A DNA stretch of 64,000 nucleotides from Platynereis dumerilii (taxonomy: Eukaryota > Annelida > Polychaeta > Phyllodocida > Nereididae), in contig JAPTHN010000030.1 of NCBI GenBank assembly GCA_026936325.1, forward strand, positions 620,001 through 684,000. The letters are read 5' to 3'. Positions within the stretch are counted from its first letter, which is position 1, and every line of letters starts with the position of its first letter. The notes beneath the pieces were generated by a model. It worked only from the letters and a program-made list of their open reading frames with translations. It did not search any database and was not told where the DNA came from. Below, in pieces: positions 1 to 12,796 of this stretch. The translations under genes and the position numbers were made by a program.

Positions 1-340
1 TGGACATAGAAGTGCAATCAGTGTGGCAAAAGATGCGGAATTTAGTGGCCTGCAAGATGATATGCATTACTGGCCTTGATTTGACAGAGAAATATATAGC
101 TTGCAGATTTGAATGTGGAAAATGTGGTTTTTGTGAAACTCCCAATAGGAATATCTGGTAACTGGGTAGTTATATTGGCCATAGAATGTCAGTCTGCATA
201 TCAAAAGATGCGGAATTCAGCGGCCTTTAATATTAAATGCATTACAGGCCTTGTTGTGGCAGATGAATATACAGGTGGGATATATTTATGTGAAAAACAG
301 TGTTTTTTTGGCAAATTCCCAAGATAAATTTGTGTTACTA
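1..340. repeat. 175-bp tandem repeat, two copies, running off the left edge
   Basis: Bases 1-175 and 176 to about 340 align with a constant offset of 175. Shared anchors are AAAGATGCGGAATT (29 and 204), ATGCATTAC (61 and 236) followed by GGCCTTG, and the start TGGMCATAGAA (1 and 176). The copies look roughly 75-80% alike by eye, so the repeat is not new. The first base of the window falls at a copy boundary, so more copies may lie to the left. I do not recognise the family. The short open frame at 109-327 is incidental: the other copy does not share it. Confidence 0.75.
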
Positions 341-782
341 TGGAATTAATGAATGTTGATAGGTAAAAGTTGCCCTATCGGGAACTTCAGATTAATTGAC
401 AGGTTTAGGAGTGTAATTTAAGGTCTTATGTGTTGAGAGGAAAAAGCCTTATGAGTGAGATGAGATTCCTGCTATGGCTATTATTATGATTAGATTCTAA
501 AATCTACATGTATAATGTGCATTTCCTGTAATTTGCTCAAACCTGCAAATGTTCTTTGGCTTCAGAGTTAATTTGTATCGGTTTAGACATTGTTTTATAG
601 CACTTTGAAGCTTCAAAATGTCTCTATCGGTCTCAATAAGAAGACAAATTTCATGCAGTGAAGTGGCCTATTCGTTTTCAGTAACATTGTCATAAGCATT
701 ATGTTGAAGAATAAACAATAATAACATCTTTTTTTTCGTACATGACTTTGAACTAATATTGCTTTGCAGACGTCCTACACAC
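341..782. other. Unassigned AT-rich interval
   Basis: This stretch lies between the 175-bp repeat and the first recognisable block (D) of the large array. I see no open frame of note, no SINE boxes, no terminal inverted repeats and no strong simple repeat. It may be a diverged spacer between N and D of unit U1, by analogy with the N-D order in other units. Confidence 0.4.
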
Positions 783-928
783 TTCTTCTTCCTGTGTGTT
801 CAGCACCTGTCAAAATGCCTCACAGTTTCCAGACATCCCCAACATGACAGGAACGTCCATTAATCGGCAGCCTCCATGTTCATCAGCCATCTTGGCAATG
901 TGGTCAGTCTCAAACCTCGTGCAAGTTT
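783..928. repeat. Block D, copy in U1
   Basis: This stretch of about 145 bp is shared with 18751-18895, 24633-24777, 45213-45362 and 53953-54103. It runs from TGTGTGTT.AGCACCTGTCAA through GACAGGAACG and ATTAATCGGCAGCCTCC to GCCATCTTGGCAATGTGGTC. GCCATCTTGG is the reverse complement of the core YY1 consensus. That is a motif match only. The copies differ by substitutions and by indels not divisible by three, so the block is unlikely to be an exon. Confidence 0.7.
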
Positions 929-2742
929 CCATGGGACTTCTAGGTTGTTGTAAATTTATTTTTTATTATTTCTTTGCAATTTTCAAGTCACTTCATGATG
1001 AATTTAGCACATAGAAGCATTTTAAGTAGCAAGAAAACTTGCGTGACGGCAATTTCATTGCAACAAAGCATTTATTTTTCATGCATGTTCCTTTCTACTT
1101 GTGTAATCTTGCAGCTTTTGGAAAACTTAACAATAAGTTTAGCATACCATTACCCAATTCATCGCATGTTTTACATGACTCAACATGATGTAAGTGACTT
1201 AAACTGCACCATAATGGCATGTACTCAATAAGAGCAGTCCTAAAGGAACTTTGAAACAGATTGTGGCCACGAGAAAACGAGAAGTTTCTTGCAGGCTGAA
1301 AATTGCCCAGTAACATGTCAATTGCTATTCACCACAGAGTCTTGATATCCTTGTTGTTTGACACTTCCTAAATCAAGCCACATTTTCTTGCTTTTTCAAC
1401 AAAATCCTAAAGGAACATGATTCCACCAGCAAACTGGCTTCCCTTGAATAATTGGATGCTTGAATAATGAATGGCTGTACAACATGCTGGTGATATACAA
1501 TACCAACCCTATGTTTATTGCATAGAACAAAAGCCACTTCAATAGATAGATACAACGGAAGAATATGGAATCATCAGTTAGTGTTCAAAGACTAATTTTA
1601 ATAATTCAGGATTAGTAACAAACAACAAATAGAATGACCCTAATAGGCATTTCAAGTTTGCCTGCTACAACAACCATACAAAGCACACATATATACATTT
1701 TCAGAGATCCATTTTCCTAATATAATTATGATTTTCCTTAACCACCCTACTACATCATACTATTACACAGTCCTACATTTTGTCCCATCCACATGTGAAC
1801 TGACCAATATGGACGCATCTCAGTCTGCAAATCAATTCTGTTAGATCAGCCAATGTGCAAAGCATGGGATTCTAGGATGACTGTGTTATATTAGTCAGAG
1901 TATCTGGCTGGCAGAATCTATAAATATATTAGTTGTTAAAATGTATTTGTCAATTCAGTATCATGCTACGCCATTTGAAATCGAAATAAATTTTTATTTG
2001 TTTTGCACTATCTGTCAAAAAAACACAATCATCAGAAACACTTAACATGTAAAACAAGTAATTGATTCAGTCATATATTACAGGCATTATGTAGCAAGTT
2101 CTGAACTGCTCTTTACCACAAATCAACCATCACGTCTTGTGGCTGCCAATGGAGCTTTTTAGAGCCAAATTTTTCCGTTGACACACAACCAACTTACTCA
2201 GACTAACATCATATCTGCTACAGGTCCATAGATTTGCCCAGAGGTAAAATCAGATTGGCTGGCATGTCTCTCGCTTGCTTGGGGGTAGGGCACTAAACAA
2301 CTGATAGGTCACTCGGACATGTCCCAATAGGCAGATGTATTACTCTCCATAAAGCCCCAAGGTGTGCAACAATTGAATTATTAATTTATTACAAAGATTA
2401 AACTTGTATCACAGTACAATATTCTATCTCTGTCAAATAATCTATTTATTTGTTCATCTATCTACACATCAGTCCCTCTTTTCAAGTTCTATTTTCTATT
2501 TTCTTTTGCTTTTGCTCCATTTTCCTTATGAGTAGAAAATTAGAATTTGAGCTTTAGTAGCTCTAAAATTTTCTCTCGCCCGTGTCGTCTCCTTTCAGCA
2601 AAATAAAGTGGGCAGGGAAGTCAAGGTAAAATAATATGGTCTTTTCACAGGGCAGTGATACTGCATTTTGGTAGCCATGTGACATGCAGAAGGACTTATT
2701 CTGTTACCTCTAATCTTGGCTTTTCCAAGCACACAATAGGAT

Positions 2743-2890
2743 GCTGACAATGATTATCAAGAGGAGGCAATGGGGTGTTAACAATGCTGTGAAAGTGGGG
2801 CAGAAATCATTGCTACCTGACCTGTATAAAATTGGCTTATGCCTTTTGCTACCCTGGGTGTGTTCAAGCAATAAAAGGAGATAAAAACAT
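2743..2890. repeat. Block E, copy in U1
   Basis: It is shared with 20503-20640, 26385-26522, 45881-46022 and 54317-54460. Two cores are best preserved: GGCAATGG followed by TGTTAACAATGC, and GGCTTATGCC..TTGCTA.CCTGG, ending in AGAGATAAAAA-like sequence. TTAACAATG resembles Sox and Fox/HNF1 half-sites, and AGATAA resembles a GATA site. This copy is the most diverged, with GGGGTG in place of GGCCTG and AGGAGATAAAAAC at the end. Confidence 0.7.
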
Positions 2891-4167
2891 AATGTGCACA
2901 AGGCACTTTAAAGCAGACCTCGTGGCATGCAGTGAGAATTTGCCAATAAATCATAAATATGTGATACTAGTTATATGTTCCCCCATTGCCCAAAATGTAA
3001 ATGGGAAATGCGTACGGGATTTTTTTGTTGTAACCTGTTGATTGCTATTTGCTAGGGATACCCTTTCTTCTGTACAATTGCATCTGAAAACGTTTTCTTT
3101 ATTTTGTAATGAATTGCTCAATTAAAATAACGATGTGTCAGCCAATTAAACGTCACTCACACCTTTGCAGAACAATGATATAGCTGTTATGTATAATTTA
3201 GTGCTAGAGAACGTCTTCTGCACATTGTTCATACCTGCAAAGCTTGCCTTATTATAATCTGATCATTCATTTGTGTCACTGTAATCCACAAATAAGAAAA
3301 TCACAACACAGAAATATGAAGTTATTGGTCCCTAATTGGTAAGCAATCAGCAGCAATGCACAGGTCACAGTTGACTGCACACTTTGCTCAGACTGATGCC
3401 TTGTTCGGGGAACCCCCTTGGAGATCAGGGGGGGATGCATATGACATCATTCATTGCTACAGCATTGGGTTGAATGGATTTCCCTTGCCAGAGAGTTTGT
3501 TATGGGATTAACATGTACCAAAAGTTGATCACTTCTCGTGGAGGCCCATCACATGATGCATGGTAAATGGCATTATGATTGAAGAAGGCAAGCAGCAGAA
3601 ACTTGACCCACAATATATGGCAGAATTTCAATCTCATAGGCAGCTCCTCTACGAGGTCTGCCAAAAAACTGGTGCTACACTAACAGATCAAAAGGATTAC
3701 AGAAACATAGATACAAAGATGGAATGGGAGCTAAAATGCTGATTCACTTAGATATGGTGTATAATTGTTATTTTACAGACAGTTTTTAAACTACAGCATT
3801 ATGTTGAACTTCTGAACTTCAAACATACATTGTACTTCATAAGAAAAGCCGTGCCATTTCCTTTTGGCGCAAGCAAATACCAATAAACCTCCATAAATAT
3901 AAAGTCAGCCAAAAAGCTTCAAACTTTAAAGTGAATTATAAACTTCTAAATAAGTAAGACTCAAACATGAGCTTCCAATTGGCTTCAATTATTGAATCTG
4001 GTTGTATTCTGCAGAAAATTTCAAAGAGATATCACTAAGAAACAAAATTGACATAACATGTAATGTGTTGACAAGAGTGCAACATAACCATGAAATTTCT
4101 AGTGAGATTGACCTTTGAATATATTCCAAAAGGATTGTCAATTTAAATTTATAGGATTGCACTTCAT

Positions 4168-4340
4168 TTTGAGACCTAGTGCTTAAGCCCCAAAGATCAG
4201 ACACCCGGCAATGATATTCCGATTGGGTTTTTCTCCGCCCTAGAAACCTGTAGAGTTCAATGACACAAGGGTTAAGCTCTAACATTTGTCAAATCTTTAT
4301 TCCGCTTTCACGGATCTAATGCCAATCTTATACCAGGTAA
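4168..4340. repeat. Block G, copy in U1
   Basis: It matches 12405-12645 and 54950-55165. Shared features are CCTAGTGCTTAAG, ATTCCGATTGG.TTTTTCTC, GCCCTAG.AACCTGTAGA and the very well kept ACACAAGGGTTAAGCTC followed by ACATTTGTCAAATC. Block G was not found in U3 or U4, so it was either lost there or gained in other units. A 98-codon antisense frame (3989-4285) crosses it but is not kept in the other copies. Confidence 0.65.
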
Positions 4341-5287
4341 GCTACTCATTTCTCATTCATTTAGTCAGTCAGCCAAGAAAATTTAGAATTTGAAAAGTTT
4401 GTTTTACTTCTGAAGTGTCTTGATTTTTTTAATCAATTTTAATTATTTATTTTATTCATTTATTTGCATCTGAGATTTATTCTTCTGTATTTCATAACAG
4501 GTTTTAGGCATATCCAAAATTCACTTTTTAAAATAATTATAACATTCACAGATTGCATAGTTAATTTGTCCACAATCAATCAGTTAATTCAGTTGTGGCC
4601 TCTTTGGGTTATTACATATCACATTTTACTAATTTTTGGCTAGTTTCTGAAGAGATGAGGAGATGCATTAAGACTTTTAACAGGTTAAAAGTATTGAATT
4701 AAAACTTACCTAATTGTGCTGAGCAAAATAACATTAAAGCAGTTTTCACAAATTCCATTATCAAAGTTATATTCCTTAAAGCTAATCTGGCTTATGACTA
4801 CTCTGGTGAACACCAGCACAGTGATTTACATGGAATGTTTCGAAACTACAAGTCAGCCACAACACAACTGTAATTATCTCTATTCAACCAATCTGGCGAA
4901 TCAATCATGTAAATCAACACATTTTACTAATTTACAGCTTTAATAAATTAAAGAAGATAGGCAACCCCTAATTCTGTACGTCTGACCCATGCAACACTAT
5001 ATGTTAAAGATTCAGAAAAGACTTTCTCTGATAGTCCCCTGAAGTGTCCAGCAAGCTACTTATGTCACAAAACACTAGAGTTGACAAGCAATTCAGGAGA
5101 AATCACAATAACTGACCCAGGAAATATTTTCAGTGAGTCAATCATTCTTAAAGAATGATGAAATCCAAGAAATGAAATGATAAATAAAATAATAGAAAAG
5201 AAATTTACCACTTATTTAAAACAGGAGTTAAGTGCCAGAATGGCTATCCTTCCGATACCGCTCTTGTAAATATCATTACTTCCCACT

Positions 5288-5434
5288 ATTGATGGATAAT
5301 TGGGGTTTTATGTCCTGAATTTATGCACTTGGTAGTCAAGTTGGTAGGCTAATTAGGACAGGAGGAGGACACTGCAATGAGACGAAGGATGATTGAAACA
5401 GCTGTGCAACACAGACTCAGGTTACCCGCGCAAG
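5288..5434 (-). mobile_element. Headless SINE fragment, same family as 44920-45121
   Basis: It matches the body of the minus-strand SINE at 44920-45121: TTTATGTCCTG.ATTTATG, then TTAGGACAGGAGGAG.ACAC, GCAATGAG and TGA.TGAAACAGC. The tRNA-like head with its A and B boxes is missing here. The similarity stops near 5434, where array sequence of block H takes over. The shared left edge near ATGGATRA fits the 3' tail in minus orientation. Confidence 0.55.
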
Positions 5435-5439
5435 ACATG

Positions 5440-5605
5440 ACAGTCCAAGAAACAGCAGGAAGCAAGGCCGGGAAAAAAAGCAATAGCAAAATAACTGAAT
5501 GTAACCAGGTGTAAAATATTAAAGTAAGGTATTATCCATACAGTAATAACTTCCGGATTGATGCTATTGGCGAGGCAGAATCAGTATGATTGATGTCAAG
5601 ACAAG
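5440..5605. repeat. Block H, copy in U1
   Basis: It is shared with 21858-22020, 27740-27902 and 46885-47050, and as a shorter piece with 15035-15100. Best-kept parts are AGCAGGAAGCA, CCAGGTGTAAAATAT, ATAACTTCCGGA and CAGAATCAGTATGATTGATG followed by TCAAGACAAGGTCTG. ACTTCCGGA is an ETS-type site in form. It lies next to a SINE fragment, and I see no coding potential. Confidence 0.65.
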
Positions 5606-8059
5606 GTCTGCAATAATACAGTGATTGGCAGGCCACTTCTGTCCGCTCAATTAGAAAATATAAAAGGCGTGTTAGCAACATTATGATGCCATTATGAAAC
5701 CAAAGATCAAAGCACTTGACATTATGACATCTTCTCGACATTAAATTCTGATTAGAGTGAATTCTGGAAAAATATCAAGGTGAGAAATGAGAAAAAGGAA
5801 CAGTGAAGGTAAAACGGAAAAAGAATCAGCAATGTGGCAATCCTTGCTTCCATTTTGTTCTATGCTCTCAGGTAGACAAGGACACATAATTGCCTTCTGA
5901 TGTACCATTATGTCAACAAGTCTGATAATATATGTATGCTACCTCTAATAATGCAAGTCATATGATTCAAAATCTCATCCTGTCTGTTAGATATCAGTAG
6001 CTTTGAGCTGTGGTGCCATTGGCCAGCTGGAATGTGTGGTCAATGGTCATTAATGTTTGAAAAACTTAGTGGGACAACTTTCGGTTGTTTTCAGGGATTT
6101 CAAGATGCGGCTTATAGTATTAGACACAGGGTCAACAAAATGATGTGATTTAAACACCATCCCTCAAAATCTTGATCTCCCTTTGTGGATGACAGACTGC
6201 ACTCTGATATTTAAAGAGATTGGTTTAACCTCTGAAAGCCCTCATAGATAGAATTGGACTAGACAGGCTTATCCTTACAATAAAATCCGGATTACCAAGT
6301 ACACTCACTTTCTAAAAAGAAACAACTCTCTGGAAGTGGATCAGCTCCTCAAACACCTTTGGTGTGGGACCATTCAGATTTAATGCCTAGATGAGGGGTG
6401 CGTGTAACTGTGTGAATGCCCATACAGTTATGATTTCGGTCGTCATAAATTCTGAACAGTCCCGACTCCCTTTTCAGTGATTTTTATTCAGTCAACTGCC
6501 ATGGCCCATGGCTGTTCAAGGCAAAAAATTATGAGATTTTCCATATTTCTTAAAATATTGATTTTATTGTCAAAAGCCAAGGAAAATTTCTGAAGCCATA
6601 AAATCATTAGCACAAAGAAAAATGATGCAAGAAATTAATTTGTTTTAAGCTTCAATTAACTTGAGCTTTTCCGTAGGAAAATGTTGAATTTTAAAAAGTG
6701 TTATGTCAAAGACAGTTTGAAATTATGCATGATAAACATAGGAGGTCTAAATCTGTCAAAGCACAGCTCATTCTAATGTTTCTTAATGTTCTCAATAATT
6801 ATTTACTAAGCAGAGGGCCGCATGGAAGATAAGTTCATACTTAATATCTTTATAAAGATTATCCGTCGGCTGTCTTTATACCTGTCTATCCATAAATCTA
6901 CATCATAATATTACATCTCAGCAACAGACACAAAAATAGTCCCTTCACTTCATAATTTTATAGAGAATTATCAGAAGATGTTGAATAAACTATTTTTCGG
7001 TGTGATGGCATGTATAATCATATCAGAAAAGGAGTCTTCACTACAGAATTTCTTCAACTTTTGTTTTATGTATTCTGTATGTGCAATGACTGAGACTTTG
7101 GAAGACGAATAACTTTACCTTACTAGAAAGAGTCTTCTGTTGTTCTGGTATCATTAGCGTTAAAATTTGACCCACCTGAAACAAGAGAAACAAAACATAT
7201 TTAGAAAACAAAATCAATCGAAAAGTAAACTATAGCTTATTTTAAAACAATGTCTGAGAGCAAATGGAAGGCAGTCAACATCTCTGGTATTTTAGTCATC
7301 GATGACTAATATTAACTATGCACCATTTTTGTTGATCACTGAAAACACCTGATTCTTGACAGTGTTAAAAACAATGACATTTTTATGAGACTTTACAAGA
7401 CAAATGAAATACAGGCACCAGCACTGTCACATCGTAGATGTGATTAGATTTTGGGTTCTTTATTAGACAATGCAATTTGTGATCAATAGGAACATACAAG
7501 ATGGATCTATTACTGCACGTGAGATTATTGAATGTTACTTGTTGTTATGCTAATATCAATAGGGTGCTGCTCAATATCTCAATGACAATGGGGTGCTATG
7601 TTCACCCTTTTTTATGGCGGCAGTGATGTTATTACACATCAGAGCCGGCTTGTGTTCCAAATCATCCTTGCAAGTGTTCCATAATGACTAATGAGTGATT
7701 TATTGTTGTCCAGAATCATTTTGAGTGCTCAGTTCATGAAGGTGCAAAATATCGCATGTTATACAGTGATTGGCAATTATAGCCCAAAGCAATGCTGCTC
7801 CTTCACCATAATTCTAAAAGGGGTAAAATCCAGGCAGCAATAAATTATTGGGTATTTATCCTCTTGGGCATGTAACTTTACCCTAATTGCTTGTTGCCTT
7901 TTCCAAGTGCGTGATATACCCTCCAAAGTCTTTAAAATGAGAAAGGGCAACCTAACAAGATTCTCTGAATATGATGTATTGAAGATATGTAACTCGACAC
8001 CCTTGAGTCAAGTTGAGACTGCAGTGTGCATGATGAGTACAATGTAAATTGCTTCCTCC

Positions 8060-8220
8060 TGCAGCCTTTTGAGCTTTTTATTCGAGATTCCATCCTCCTG
8101 CCTGTGCTGAATAGTTGTAAGTTGCTATGGATTTATCTGTCAGTGGGACTCCAGCTCACGAAGTCTTAGCAAAATTCTGTCAAAATGTCTTCCCTCCAAT
8201 ACAGCCACAAATACACAAAT
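8060..8220. repeat. Block J, diverged copy in U1
   Basis: It aligns with 15575-15770, 58146-58460 and 61735-62040 through CAGCCT.TT, GTTGCTATGGATTT followed by TGTCA, TGACTCCAGC-like sequence, and TCCCTCCA.TACAGCCACAA. It is much more diverged than the U5 and U6 copies, which are close to each other. Confidence 0.5.
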
Positions 8221-8920
8221 ATCGCACAAAAGTCAGTCATAGAAAAATAACAAAACACTTCCTTGAGTTGTACCAATTGTCTTAGTGGGAAAGTACCATC
8301 TGTAGATATTGAAAAAACTTTTTTTTTTTGTTGAGGGAAAATCACAACCCAGTTTTGTTATATATATATAAAGGAGGGGATTATTATTTCACTAACACTT
8401 TTTTTCCTGACAAATATGCTACGATTTACCAGCCACCTATATTACAAGCCAGAACCTTGTTACTACAGGGGAACAAGAAGTGCAACGAAATGACCATGTG
8501 GTTTGCTGTTCAAGTTGTCTTGTGACAAGCAATTTTTCTATGCAACACTGAGCACAGAGTGTAAATATCTTCCAAGCAGAATACAACACTTTAATCCATA
8601 AGTTTTAGGAACACCTTTTTTTATGAAATGCCGCGTAATGGGGCAACCTTTGATGGAGGCTGGGGGGAGTTGGATGTTTTCTGAAATAAATAATTTCTAT
8701 TTTAGTTTTTGTGTAATAAAGTACAGTGTAATCCTTCCTAAGAAGTCATTATAGGCAGATAATTTCCGGATGGCTATATTTCTGAGAAGAATTGTGTTGT
8801 TTCATACGTTTCATACGTCTCACCAAATGCATTATTTCCCTGATCTTACCTAGAAAGAATATCTTTTCTCAACTAAAATGTAATAAGTTAATTATTCTTC
8901 TTGCCCAGTATGGACTATGG

Positions 8921-9180
8921 TGAGGGGGTTAGTTCAGTTGGTAGTTAGTGTCCTATGCTTCCAAATGAAGTTCCAATCAATGGGTTCAAGATTTAATCCC
9001 GGCTCTGGGCAGATCAACTGGATCTATCTTGGTCAGCAGTTTCAACCAGCCTTCACCTCATTGCTGTCATCTGCAGTAATTTGCCTGATAGAGTGCACAG
9101 ATATTGGAGTATATAAATTTCATTGCACAATGTAACTGTTGAGATTGAGAGATAAATTGATTGATTTATTGACTTTGTTA
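8921..9180 (+). mobile_element. tRNA-derived SINE
   Basis: The head has an A-box-like TTAGTTCAGTTGG (about 8929-8941) and a B-box-like GGTTCAAGATTTAATCCC (8983-9000), spaced as in a tRNA promoter. A non-tRNA body follows to about 9150 and a weak ATTGATTGATTTATTG tail to about 9180. RNA polymerase III transcription would be expected for an intact copy. The B box departs from GGTTCGAATCC, so this copy is probably inactive. The 72-codon frame at 8917-9135 is a by-product. Confidence 0.7.
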
Positions 9181-9714
9181 CTCATTCACTCACTCAAAGA
9201 AGTGCATCGGCATACCATTAGCATTTTATTTATTTATTTTTTTTTTTTGGGGGGGGGCAAACATTTGTTTGAATTTCATGATTTACTACTGGCACATCTT
9301 GGGAACTATTGACTTTTAATAATTTAATGAATATAACCCCCCCCCCCCCATTCAGTACACCCATGAACATGTGTGAGGTGTATGCATTATGTTGTCCCAA
9401 CAAGTATCAGTTGTTGATGACAGTTGCTTCAAAGCATAACATATTATTGTAGAGTATTGTTTTGTCTCAATTTAATTGAAATAATATTGGAGTGTGATAT
9501 ACTGAATGTGCTCAGTCATCTGTGGAAATTTGTGACGTGGCAAAGCTACTTAAGCACCTAACACATTGCAATTTTGTTGCACTTTTTTTTCCCCTGTAGT
9601 AACACAGATACATAGCTACGAAACACTGTATTTTTTTAAGCACATTTAAAATCAGAAACTTTTTGTATCAGTTTACCCTTTCCTTGTGTAATGTGTGCCA
9701 ACAGATTTTGAGGT

Positions 9715-9990
9715 TATTCATTTGGTAATAAGTTTCAAAGGGCTTGAATTGAAACTTTCACTTTAGAAACAGTTTGTCTCTTGAGAACTAAGATAGATGG
9801 GCTGTTGAGCTTTTGGCTCAGCTTTAAGTCAAACATAAGCATTAAATATTCATCTGACAATTAGCAGGACCCAGTCTGTGTCATGAAAGATGGATGGAGC
9901 TTTTGTTTATTGAGCTCTTGAAGGGAAAGTATCAACTGTGTACTTGAACCAAGTATACTCTGGTGCAAAGAGTTTGCATTAGCATGTCGT
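9715..9990. repeat. Block A, copy in U1
   Basis: It matches 58715-58990 and 62370-62660. Shared sequence includes TTGAAACTTTCACT, GGCTGTTGAGCTKKK followed by CTCAG.TTTAAGT, AACATAA.CATTAA, CATCTGACAATTAGCAGGAC and GTCATGAAAGATGGAT, then TTGTTTATTG.GCTCTTGA. It is followed some 450 bp later by block B, the same order as in U5 and U6. Confidence 0.7.
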
Positions 9991-10437
9991 AACCTGTGTA
10001 AAGAAGATGGGTCCTATTTCAGTGAATGAATAATAATTACAAGTATCTAAGTGAGTGAGATACACTTAAAGCACCACTTAGAGAGCTGATATTAAAGTGC
10101 AAGTTGTGAAACATACGCTGCAATGAGACTTAGATAGTATGTCTACTTAAGAAGTACTTGTTAAGCAGATTTCAAAAGTCTGTTCCACTTCATTCCTCTA
10201 AAAAGTCCATAATTATACCATTTTGCTATATCGCAAAAACTTTACATATCACTATATAAATTTGTACAGCCTTCGACATAAAATATCACAATATATCAGT
10301 TGTTCACAGCTGGGTTTATTATTATGTACTTTAGATTACCATTCAATCTCAACATGTATGTAAATAAAAATGCTGAAGGGAAATAAGGAGAGTGTAAACT
10401 CATTTTTAGAAGATGGACCAGCCAGCCAAGAATGTGA

Positions 10438-10625
10438 TTGGGTGGCTACTTTGATTCGGGACCTCTCTCATATTAGATTTGGGGGGATACATTCCCTCAT
10501 CACTATCTGATGTTATTTTTGCAGATAATGGCTTCCCTGGTGTGCCCAGCTAAATTGGATTATAGCAATAGGGCCAAGAAACCATGTCATTCCATGAGAA
10601 CTAGATGTCATGCTTTGAGTGATAC
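10438..10625. repeat. Block B, copy in U1
   Basis: It matches 16283-16470, 59414-59606 and the last 20 bases of the window. Shared cores are GGGTGGCTACTTTGATT.GG, ACCTCTCTCATATTAGAT, ACATTCCCTSATCACT.TC, TTTTGCAGATAA.GGCT and GTGCCCAGCTAAATTG. CTAAATTGGATTATAG has a homeodomain-type TAATCC core on the other strand. A degenerate copy also forms the insertion target of the 36827-43086 element. Confidence 0.7.
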
Positions 10626-10973
10626 TACCCCCAACTGATATCAACCAAATAGCATTGTAGTTGTTGTCCTATTATATGGTTGCTCCTTATTAATAACATG
10701 ATGTATGGGTATGATATACGTAGGTACAAGACAAAGTATCATGGCATAAAATGGCCTTGTATTGTGGAAGACCAAAGTAACCAACATTTCAGCAAAAATA
10801 CAAGAAGTGTTTGAGAAAACAAAGCAAAAAAATGAGTAAAGAACGGTCATTTCATGGGGGGGAGTTGTCCCTATTTTACCCGGAAATATTAACATGTAAC
10901 GGATGTGACCGGGACAGTGCATCTGCCCTGAAGTTGGTCAGGATTTGCCCTTATCTGCCAATGCCCTGATGGC

Positions 10974-11524
10974 AGGATCAAACATTCGTTTGGAGAATGT
11001 TGCAGAAAAAGTCAATTCCTAACATCAAATTGCTGTCAGCTGTGGAAATCCACTTAGAACTGTGTATGTATTCACTGAGGACCAAACCTTTTCAAAGAAT
11101 AACCTTTAAACATCTTTGATATTTGACTAACAGCCCCAAAAGTTTCAATGTGAATAGGCAAAACTTTCTGTGTTGACAAGGCCAAAGGAGATTGTGTCGT
11201 ACCTTCTTTTGAAAACTAGTATTTTACGATTTGTCCTGTTAGCCATTCCACATAATAGATATTCCATGAACAATTCCATGTGGATAAATGGATGCTCAAT
11301 TATTCCAATTATAAATTCTTGGGCTAATAGTAATACTCCCTGGCTCTGTTACATATTCTTATGCTCTGACAGTGTTTTAAGGGACCCTGTTACAAAATAG
11401 CAAGCTGGATTATCTTGTTTAACGTTGTTTGGCATTGACTGTTTGTTGTAATCAACTGTTTTGAAGTTCAGTGGAGTGTACCAATGTAACTGTGAATTCC
11501 ATATGTATGGTTATGGGAACAATC
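10974..11524. repeat. Inverted duplication, left arm
   Basis: The reverse complement of this stretch aligns with 12797-13876 after removal of the 13038-13524 insertion. Anchors are GATCAAACATT at the outer end, GAAAAAGTCAATTC, CATTGAAACTTT, TCCACATGG and, innermost, AATTCCATATGT. The arms are about 551 and 590 bp, roughly 80% alike by eye, with about 1.27 kb between them. That interior holds array blocks N and G, so this may be an inverted insertion pair or an inversion by-product and not one transposon. Confidence 0.7.
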
Positions 11525-12796
11525 CGGGAACATGTGCATACAACAATATGTTACAACAGGTATCCCTCCAATTACTGTTAATTTTTCGCTAACCGTACCA
11601 CTACAACAACTCAGATTGTCCAACCTATTGCCATGCAAATGCCTGTAGCTTTAATGGATGCTGGGTAAAGAGCCCGGTGGGTATCCATTTCAATTTAACG
11701 ATCGATCGGCCATCCGCAAATAATCAATCTTGGTTAACGCAAAAGTGTCCAAAGAACTTCAAGCAATATCCGACGGGCATGCAACTTGAGCATCCAAGAG
11801 ACCAAAAACAAGGAGTAAAAAACCAAGGTCTAAACATTTTTACAACGTAAACAACATTGATTTATCCTCAAAGGGTACCAAAACACACAAACTTCGGCCT
11901 TGATTTCTGACATGGATCTTCTGCTAAGCACATGGCTGAATAGACATTTTCCGTTAGTATTGGTTTGTACCTTTGGTAAAGTGCCAAATTTCAATCCTTT
12001 TAAATGCAATTACTTAATAATCTAAAAGCGTCTAATGATATATGATATATGTATTTAACAGTGCACTCATGTGCATTTTGTTCCGGCAACCAGGCATTAG
12101 CAATAATTTCTCAATTTGGGGCTTTTTCAGAGGCAATTGTAAGGTCATGGAGGAGTCCTGTTCCTCTTATCTATTATAAAAAAGTCAATTGATTGATACA
12201 GCGTATAATATTGATAAGTATAACACGCAATATCGAAATATAATCTTATATAAATGTCATGCAAGTGTTTTTTGATCTTTTATTAGCAAAGCTGTGATAA
12301 TAGAGATGTAGATTGGATTGGAAAGTTCTACTCTCTTCCAATTTTGACCTTTGTACCACCCCCATGCCTTTAAGAATACGAAAACTTTACATTAAGCGCA
12401 GAATTAAAGGGTGATGCTTAATTCTGAGATCCAGTGCTTCGGTGTCATGCTTAATAGGCTCAGTGATAAAGCACCCTATGAAATTCCGATTGGCTTTTTT
12501 CTCTGCCATGGCAACCTGTGGACTACCATGACACAAGGGTTAAGCTCAAACATTTGTCAAATCCTCATTCCTCTAGACTCCAATGCCTATCTAATGAGTG
12601 TCAAGCTATGGGTTTCTCATTCATTTAGCTTGCCATGAAACGGGTTTACTTCCTGCGGAATCTTCAAATATTGATAAGTGTCTGTTAGACCAAGACCATT
12701 ATTAAATTTGTCACTCACTAAACTATTAATAAGTTTGTGAAAATATCGGCCATCTCATTTGTCTACATATTTATTTCCTCAAATTCACATAATAAA

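Larger units (their letters stand above)
783..10625. repeat. Array unit U1 (non-coding, blocks D to B)
   Basis: This is the most complete unit on the left. Recognisable blocks in order are D (about 783-928), a stretch at 1100-1250 that matches 19130-19230, E (2743-2890), F (about 3668-3712), G (4168-4340), H (5440-5605), I (5760-5940), K (about 6195-6250), P (7100-7200), J (8060-8220), A (9715-9990) and B (10438-10625). Intervals between blocks are AT-rich and I could not align them to other units. Open frames are all under 100 codons and none is shared with the paralogous blocks, so I call no gene. Two SINE copies interrupt it (5288-5434, 8921-9180). Homopolymer runs of T then G (about 9233-9257) and C (about 9340-9352) are the only low-complexity features. 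Confidence 0.65.
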
